Shown: positions 33,087 through 37,789 of the stretch, one piece after another | Layout of the letters: every line of letters begins with the position of its first letter | Position numbering within the stretch: the stretch's first letter is position 1 | Origin: Maribellus maritimus | Lineage (GTDB): Bacteria; Bacteroidota; Bacteroidia; Bacteroidales; Prolixibacteraceae | Direction of reading: 5' to 3' | Length of the DNA: 37,789 bases | Assembly: GCF_022267315.1 (NCBI RefSeq) | Contig: NZ_JAIKLE010000048.1 | Coordinates: 1-37,789 of the forward strand | The notes under the pieces: generated by a model | What the model was told of the DNA's origin: nothing | Seen by the model: the letters and a program-made list of their open reading frames with translations, nothing else | Databases searched by the model: none | Translations under genes and position numbers: made by a program

Positions 33087-35617
33087 CAGGCTGCAAATTT
33101 ATCCAGATTGATATAATCTTTAATGTATGCAGGGATTACTTCCCGATATTTTGCTGACACTGCCTTAAACTGCGAAATGGTAAGCGTTGGATTTGTTTGC
33201 AATGATTGAAAATCTTTTGCCTCAATAATTTTCCGCAACTCATTGTCAACAATGTATGCTTTAAAAAAATATTTTAATGCCCGAATATTTATATCCTCGT
33301 CAGGCGGATAAATGGATATGAATTTATCGAATTCCTCTTCCAACAATTCGTCTTTCGATTTGAATTTTGGAATGATTCCAAAAATCTTTTCTACTACTTC
33401 ACGAATGGATGTTTTACGGTCTATTTTTGCTGCCTTCCGTAATTTTTCCAAATTGAAATATTCTTTGGGCTTATCAAATATCTCGTGTTGAATGTGTGAA
33501 ACTACTTGTTCCCAATTACCCAATTCCACATTCTTTTTAATGATGTCGTCCATTACAATTCGGTCGGTGAATTTCTTGAACAACTCACGGTCGATACGCA
33601 TTCCTTCATAACCAATTTGTTGTTCGTTCAAAACAGCCAACGGGTCTGGGCGTACACTTGTGTATTTGTCGATATCGACACCACCGCCACCACCTTCGCC
33701 GCCGCCTCGTTTGGGTTTGGGAAGTTTTAGTTTTTCATCGTAATCGAATTTTTCTTCAAAATATTCACAGTTGGCAAAGAAGTCAAACAGTTTAAAGAAT
33801 TCCTTTTCGTGTTGTAAGATTTCTTCTTCACCCAATTCATTTTTATGTTTGAATTCAAAAGTATTCTTTCTTGTTCCACGTCCTTTAATCTGCACAAAAT
33901 CGGCAGGGCTGAAAATCGGACGCATCATGCACAAGTTCAATAAGTCGGGGCAATCGTAACCTGTTGTCATCATGCCAACGGTTACACAAATTCTTGTCTT
34001 GCTCGATTTGTAACCTTCCAGCCAAGTTGTTTTACCATTCAAATTATTGTTGGTAAAATTGATAGTCATTTGTTGGGCTTCGCCCACTTGTGAAGTAACC
34101 TGAACAGCAAAATCGGAGTTGTATTTTCCTGGATAAAGTTGTTCCGCAAATTCGTTTAGTATTTCTGTCAGTTTTCGTGAGTGGTTTTGACTTACCGCAA
34201 AAATTATGGTTTTACCAATCTCATTTGTGATTGGGTCATGCAAAGCATTTTCAAGAAAGGTTTTGCAAAAAACCTGATTGGTTTTTTCAGAAAAGAATTT
34301 CTTTTCAAAATCTCTCGATACAAACGTTTCTGTTTCTTCTCCTTCTTCGGTTGTAAATGCAACGGCATAACCCTCATCAGAAAGCAATTGCGTGGTTATT
34401 TCGGTTCTTGCATCAATCACTTTTGGGTTGATAAGAAAACCGTCTTTTACACCGTCAAGCAAAGAATACCGATAGGTTGGTTCTCCACCTTCGCAACCGA
34501 AAGTTGAATAAGTATCACGCAACATTCTGCGTTCAATTTCTCTTGGGTCGTTGTCTTTTACCTTATCTGGGTCAACGCCTTTCAGATAATCCTTTGGTGT
34601 GGCTGTTAATCCTAATTTGTAGCCATGAAAATATTCAAAAACCGCTCTTGCATTTCCCGAAATCGAACGGTGTGCTTCATCGGAAATAATCAAATCGAAA
34701 TCACTCGGGGCAAAAGCATAACGGTATTTGTTGTCGAACATTAACGATTGAATGGTTGTAACAATTATGTCCGCTTTATGCCAATCCGTTTTGTTTTCTT
34801 TGTAAATGAATGTTGTGTAATCAGGTTTCAGGTAGTTTGTAAAAGCTTTCCATGCTTGGTCTTCCAATTCCAAACGGTCAACAAGGAATAAAACACGCCT
34901 TGCATTCTTTGTACGCAAAAACAATCGGATTACTGCTGCCGAAGTCAGGGTTTTTCCTGTTCCTGTTGCCATTTCAAATAAGAAACGGTCTTTGCCCTCG
35001 CTAACTGCATGCTGTAAATATTTGACAGCTCTTAACTGATATGCTCTTAAAAATCGGAGTCCGTTTCGCCAAACAAAGTCTTTGCTTTTCTCAACGCTGC
35101 CGTTCCAGTCAGGTCGTTCTGCATAGTCGGGCATTTGCACAATGGCAATGAAATCTTCGTTTACAGGTTCATTTGCCAGAGCTTTTCGGTCGGGATTCCA
35201 TTCTTTGATGGCTCCAATCTCTTGTGGTGAAGGGAATTTATAAATTGGTTTGGGATTGCCTTTTTGTGTGTCCCATAAATAGTGAACTATCCCGTTTGAT
35301 AAAATGATAAACTGAGCACCAACGGTTTTTGCATATTTTCTTGCTTGTTCTTTTGCAACCAAAGGATGTAATTTCTCCTTTTTTGCTTCCAAAACACAAA
35401 TCGGTTTGTTGTCCGAATCAACCAGTAAAAAGTCAAGTGAACCAGACTTTGTTTTTTCAAAATCATTGCCCCAAGCATCAACCTCTTGTTGAGTAATCTT
35501 TACGTGGTTTTCAAGCAGGATATTAGCTTTGCCTTCTTCCGTATCAAAGAAACGCCAACCTGCTTCCTCAAGCAGTTTGTTAATCTTAATCCTTGCGTGT
35601 GCTTCGTTATTTAACAT
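33086..35617 (-). CDS. hsdR: Type I restriction enzyme R subunit (HsdR, EcoEI-like)
   Basis: An 843-residue subunit that translocates and cuts unmodified DNA. The N-terminal nuclease domain has the PD-(D/E)xK pattern: LDFLL (Asp 62) and CVLEAKKE (Glu 77, Lys 79). The SF2 motor has ATGTGKT (217-223), ISDEAHRS (DEAH 313-316), GLTATP and the helicase C-terminal half with GYDCPDLLNLCMMRP and GRGTRKN. A Gly-rich linker (RGGGEGGGGGVD) separates the motor from the EcoEI-type C-terminal domain, which pairs with HsdM. Length fits the EcoEI-type R subunit. It is first in the operon, and its stop codon overlaps the RAYT start by one base. Confidence 0.95.
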   Translation of the reverse strand: MLNNEAHARIKINKLLEEAGWRFFDTEEGKANILLENHVKITQQEVDAWGNDFEKTKSGSLDFLLVDSDNKPICVLEAKKEKLHPLVAKEQARKYAKTVGAQFIILSNGIVHYLWDTQKGNPKPIYKFPSPQEIGAIKEWNPDRKALANEPVNEDFIAIVQMPDYAERPDWNGSVEKSKDFVWRNGLRFLRAYQLRAVKYLQHAVSEGKDRFLFEMATGTGKTLTSAAVIRLFLRTKNARRVLFLVDRLELEDQAWKAFTNYLKPDYTTFIYKENKTDWHKADIIVTTIQSLMFDNKYRYAFAPSDFDLIISDEAHRSISGNARAVFEYFHGYKLGLTATPKDYLKGVDPDKVKDNDPREIERRMLRDTYSTFGCEGGEPTYRYSLLDGVKDGFLINPKVIDARTEITTQLLSDEGYAVAFTTEEGEETETFVSRDFEKKFFSEKTNQVFCKTFLENALHDPITNEIGKTIIFAVSQNHSRKLTEILNEFAEQLYPGKYNSDFAVQVTSQVGEAQQMTINFTNNNLNGKTTWLEGYKSSKTRICVTVGMMTTGYDCPDLLNLCMMRPIFSPADFVQIKGRGTRKNTFEFKHKNELGEEEILQHEKEFFKLFDFFANCEYFEEKFDYDEKLKLPKPKRGGGEGGGGGVDIDKYTSVRPDPLAVLNEQQIGYEGMRIDRELFKKFTDRIVMDDIIKKNVELGNWEQVVSHIQHEIFDKPKEYFNLEKLRKAAKIDRKTSIREVVEKIFGIIPKFKSKDELLEEEFDKFISIYPPDEDINIRALKYFFKAYIVDNELRKIIEAKDFQSLQTNPTLTISQFKAVSAKYREVIPAYIKDYINLDKFAA

Positions 35618-35853
35618 TCATTCAAAATCCGTTTATCATTTAATTTTGCAAGATACATTTTTCATCTCTGTATCTTGGTCTGAGCGTCGGCAAAAATTGC
35701 ACTCTTTGGTAAGCTTTGGTTTGAGCATCGGCTCGTGGGGCTTGCCAATGTGTGCAATATGCGTTGGCTATTATTTTTCTTGCGGGTCGGCAAAACAAAA
35801 ATTCCATCAAGTTTGCACTATCGTTCGTTTTTTCAGCCTTGCACCTAATGGTT

Positions 35854-35966
35854 GGTACATGTTCTCGGGGCGGATTTCGGAGAGCGTTCCTGTCCGAAGG
35901 ACACCGAACTGCGAAACGAGAATCCGCAGTTGGCTTACCACCGAACCCCGCCCTGCAATATGTACC
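35854..35966. other. Nested inverted repeats in the gap between hsdR and mazF
   Basis: This 373-bp gap (35618-35990) holds no gene. It has nested inverted repeats: ggtacat/atgtacc (35854-35860, 35960-35966), gggcgg/ccgccc (35868-35873, 35948-35953), gcggatt/aatccgc (35870-35876, 35921-35927) and an inner tgtcc-gaa-ggaca (35891-35903). Two of the pairs compete. Further left, tcggcaaaa occurs twice (35687-35695 region and about 35797). The stretch resembles folded recombination sites or a structured RNA; neither is shown. Confidence 0.4.
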
Positions 35967-35990
35967 TCCTAGCCTTAGTTTTTTCTTTTT

Positions 35991-36314
35991 TTAATCAATA
36001 TAAGCTTCCTTTAAAACCGATTTTAATTCCTGAATTTCAGAATCGTGTAGTTCTCCAAAAACTTTTATTATTCTTTGTCTGTCAATTGTCCTGATTTGGT
36101 CCAAAACAATCCAGCCGATTTTATTGTCATGCTTAACTTTTACCCTTGTCGGATATTTTTTTGAACTTGTTGTCATTGGAGCAATTACAACTGTCCGCAA
36201 ATATTTATTCATCTCATTGGGAGGAATTACCACACAAGGTCTGGTCTTTTTAATTTCACTCCCAATTGTCGGGTCTAGATTGACTAATATGATTTGATAT
36301 TGTTTTATTTCCAT
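35991..36314 (-). CDS. mazF: MazF/PemK-family endoribonuclease toxin
   Basis: A 107-residue toxin: YQIILVNLDPTIGSEIKKTRPCVVIPPNEMNKYLRTVVIAPMTT is the MazF/PemK core with the conserved LDPTxGSEIKKTRPCVV start. The later IGWIVLDQIRTIDRQRI supplies the second conserved motif. Such proteins cut mRNA at short sequences. It follows the antitoxin gene with a 10-bp overlap, so both are translated from one mRNA. Its position next to the type I restriction operon fits a defence or stabilisation block. Confidence 0.93.
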   Translation of the reverse strand: MEIKQYQIILVNLDPTIGSEIKKTRPCVVIPPNEMNKYLRTVVIAPMTTSSKKYPTRVKVKHDNKIGWIVLDQIRTIDRQRIIKVFGELHDSEIQELKSVLKEAYID

Positions 36315-36550
36315 TCTTCCAGGTTTTCATCGTCAAACACATCGTCAATCAATAAACTGTCATCGCCATTTTTAGCCATCTTTTCAAAAGCTTTTTCCCA
36401 TCCTTTTCGGGGTTTTGAAATTGGTTTTATGATAATCTGTCCTTTATCCATTATTAAATCAACGGTGTCTTTAATGTTGTACCTGTCAAGAAGGGTTTTA
36501 CTCAACCTGATTCCCTTTGAATTTCCGATTTTTATAACTGAAATTTCCAT
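36305..36550 (-). CDS. mazE: MazE-like antitoxin (AbrB/SpoVT fold)
   Basis: An 81-residue antitoxin: MEISVIKIGNSKGIRLSKTLLDRYNIKDTVDLIMDKGQIIIKP is the swapped-hairpin AbrB-type DNA-binding domain, followed by an acidic C-terminal tail (KNGDDSLLIDDVFDDENLEEW) that should wrap the toxin. It is upstream of and overlaps mazF by 10 bp, the usual order. By family it would repress its own promoter, probably in the 36551-36600 area. Confidence 0.92.
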   Translation of the reverse strand: MEISVIKIGNSKGIRLSKTLLDRYNIKDTVDLIMDKGQIIIKPISKPRKGWEKAFEKMAKNGDDSLLIDDVFDDENLEEWK

Positions 36551-36977
36551 AACTGAATTTTTAAATATGTAATTACAAAGTTATAACATTTTGGCGAATT
36601 TCAAAATTAAGGCTAACTAGTTTATATATCCACCAAACATGTACAATATTTCCTTTTACGGGTTGTCTTGTTCACCTTTAGTTGTTTTTAATAAATATTG
36701 GAAAACCGGGGGCGGCAGTTCTGCACTTTGAATCCTTTTCACGTGCGGCCGGGTTTCGGGGAAATAAAATTATACGAACGGAATGAATTTAACAATAAGG
36801 CATTAAAGTTTGGAAGGGGTCTAAATAGCGGAGTGTGAATGAAGCCGGATGTTGGATTTTGGATACTGGATGGTGCGAAAGGAAGAAGCGAAGCTTGCGT
36901 ACGTAATATGGTGTAAGGGCCTCTCCCTGTCAGTGTTTACTGGCAAAGCGGGCTACCTGATTAGGCAACATTTTAAT
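36551..36977. other. Gene-free stretch with unexplained structured-looking sequence
   Basis: A 427-bp stretch between mazE and the last lipoprotein gene without a credible frame. The first 50 bases probably hold the mazEF promoter. At 36690-36960 the base composition changes to GC-richer sequence (cgtgcggccgggtttcgggg; gaagcgaagcttgcgtacgtaa; gcgggctacctgattagg). These pieces remind me of group II intron RNA, but I cannot confirm any intron domain, and no reverse transcriptase is present. Confidence 0.3.
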
Positions 36978-37685
36978 TTATATTGAATCACGTATAATTT
37001 CAAATGTATCTAATTTGTCGATTGTGGTGCAGTTTAATATTTCAAGAACATTATTTGATTTCTCAACAAACTCTGCTGCGTCCTTCCTTTTTCCACCTTT
37101 TTCCCAGAAATTTTCAAGTTTTACTTCCTTTATTAAGATATGAAGAAGTTTTAGTTTACTACAATTCACACTGTTTCCGTGTGATGCGTCCAAGACGTAG
37201 TTAAAGTAATCAATGGAATTAAAAGACTCATTCATCTCACTTTTTAAACTAGTGAGGGCCGTTACAATATTCCATTGTTCTTCTGCATTATATAATGAAA
37301 AGATTTCCTTTTGCGCTTCGCAATATTTTTGATTTGATTGATAAAAATCTACAAGTGATTTTAAATACTCCTCTTTTAGTGATTTTTGATAAAATATGTG
37401 TTCGCTATTAGTAAATTCAATATAAACATCGTTTGCATTTTTTACAGTCTCAAAATAGACTGCAGAAACATAGTCAGCTTTATGTGAGTTGTAAGTTGTA
37501 TCAAATATAAAAGAATCTTCATTTATGGAAATAGTGTCGCATTTATTTGTAGTAACAATCTTAACTTCTTTAAATTTTCTAGATGACTTTTTTATCAATT
37601 CCGCAGTCTGTGCAACATTGTTATTGATACACGAAATTATCATGAATGGGAAAAGAAAGAGATATGTAATATGTGCTATTTTCAT
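36978..37685 (-). CDS. Uncharacterised lipoprotein
   Basis: A 235-residue protein from the ATG at 37685: MKIAHITYLFLFPFMIISC is a lipoprotein signal with lipobox MIISC. The upstream frame to 37751 starts with TTG and would bury the signal. The mature part is charged and mostly helical by eye (AELIKKSSRKFKEVKIV; YLKSLVDFYQSNQKYCEAQKEIFSLYNAEEQW; KLKLLHILIKEVKLENFWEKGGKRKDAAEFVEKSNNVLEIL). I recognise no domain. It stands alone after a gene-free stretch, so its context offers no function. Confidence 0.75.
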   Translation of the reverse strand: MKIAHITYLFLFPFMIISCINNNVAQTAELIKKSSRKFKEVKIVTTNKCDTISINEDSFIFDTTYNSHKADYVSAVYFETVKNANDVYIEFTNSEHIFYQKSLKEEYLKSLVDFYQSNQKYCEAQKEIFSLYNAEEQWNIVTALTSLKSEMNESFNSIDYFNYVLDASHGNSVNCSKLKLLHILIKEVKLENFWEKGGKRKDAAEFVEKSNNVLEILNCTTIDKLDTFEIIRDSI

Positions 37686-37752
37686 TTCTGTTTTAAATTG
37701 TATATAACGAAAACCACGGATATTGTCTGATTTATCGATTTTTGAACACAAA

Positions 37753-37787
37753 ACCCCTTACCCATGAAAAGTGAGGATAAGGGTGTT
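37753..37787 (-). terminator. Possible terminator of a gene beyond the window end
   Basis: A weak hairpin, ccctta/taaggg with flanking partial pairs, running into GGTTTTG on the minus strand. It could end a minus-strand gene entering from the right of the window. Confidence 0.3.
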
Positions 37788-37789
37788 GT

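Noticed and set aside
35529..35972. A 147-codon plus-strand frame over the hsdR start and the gap to mazF
   Set aside because: It overlaps the hsdR N-terminus antisense and has no recognisable features.
36834..36880. ggatgttggattttggatactggatgg direct repetition as a microsatellite
   Set aside because: Only two or three loose ggat-tgg repetitions, too short and irregular to call.
36690..36977. Calling a group II intron
   Set aside because: I cannot find a credible domain V, an intron start or a reverse transcriptase; the likeness rests on a few short pieces.

Overview
The window looks like chromosomal DNA of a Bacteroidota bacterium, most likely a polysaccharide-degrading member of the Marinilabiliales/Prolixibacteraceae type; this placement is inferred from gene content and not tested by phylogeny. 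The supporting signs are a SusC/SusD pair with an ECF sigma factor and FecR anti-sigma factor, many secreted enzymes and lipoproteins, S1 sulfatases, low GC, promoter-like TAnnTTTG boxes and weak Shine-Dalgarno sequences.

Region 1 (1-10850, minus strand) is a polysaccharide utilisation locus. A tyrosine recombinase is followed by an ECF sigma factor, FecR, an STN-domain SusC, SusD, a strong terminator, a DUF6259-like TIM-barrel hydrolase and the start of a GH106-like enzyme cut by the window edge. The recombinase lies next to a tRNA-Pro(CGG) gene (11159-11232) whose 3' end faces it, the usual layout of an integrative element, so the locus may be or have been mobile.

Region 2 (11413-16730, plus strand) is a tightly packed operon. 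It encodes two NifX/NifB-C-like small proteins, a DUF5320 protein, two MinD-type ATPases with inserted ferredoxin domains, a third NifX-like protein, an MFS transporter and a metallo-beta-lactamase-fold hydrolase. No nitrogenase gene is present, so this looks like a metallocluster assembly or handling pathway of unknown target.

Region 3 (16727-25032, minus strand) is an enzyme cluster without its own SusCD: CE1-like esterase, two S1 sulfatases, an M23-like protein with a damaged zinc site, and a large GH106-like glycosidase. With region 1 it suggests use of a sulfated, rhamnose-containing glycan (inference). A GMC oxidoreductase is divergently oriented, followed by an AraC-type regulator and a VOC protein on the minus strand.

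Region 4 (28110-29808) is gene-poor. It has a 34-residue lipoprotein ORF, a nine-unit array of about 42-bp tandem repeats with phased T-tracts, a secreted ABM-domain protein, and a second shorter copy of the same array ending in the same tail.

Region 5 (29809-36550, minus strand) is a defence block: MazE/MazF toxin-antitoxin, then hsdR, a RAYT (HUH/Y1 REP transposase) and an hsdM-hsdS fusion joined as one operon. The RAYT and the hsdMS gene both carry the same GGACAACGCATGCGTTGTCC palindrome inside their reading frames. An unrecognised lipoprotein gene closes the window.
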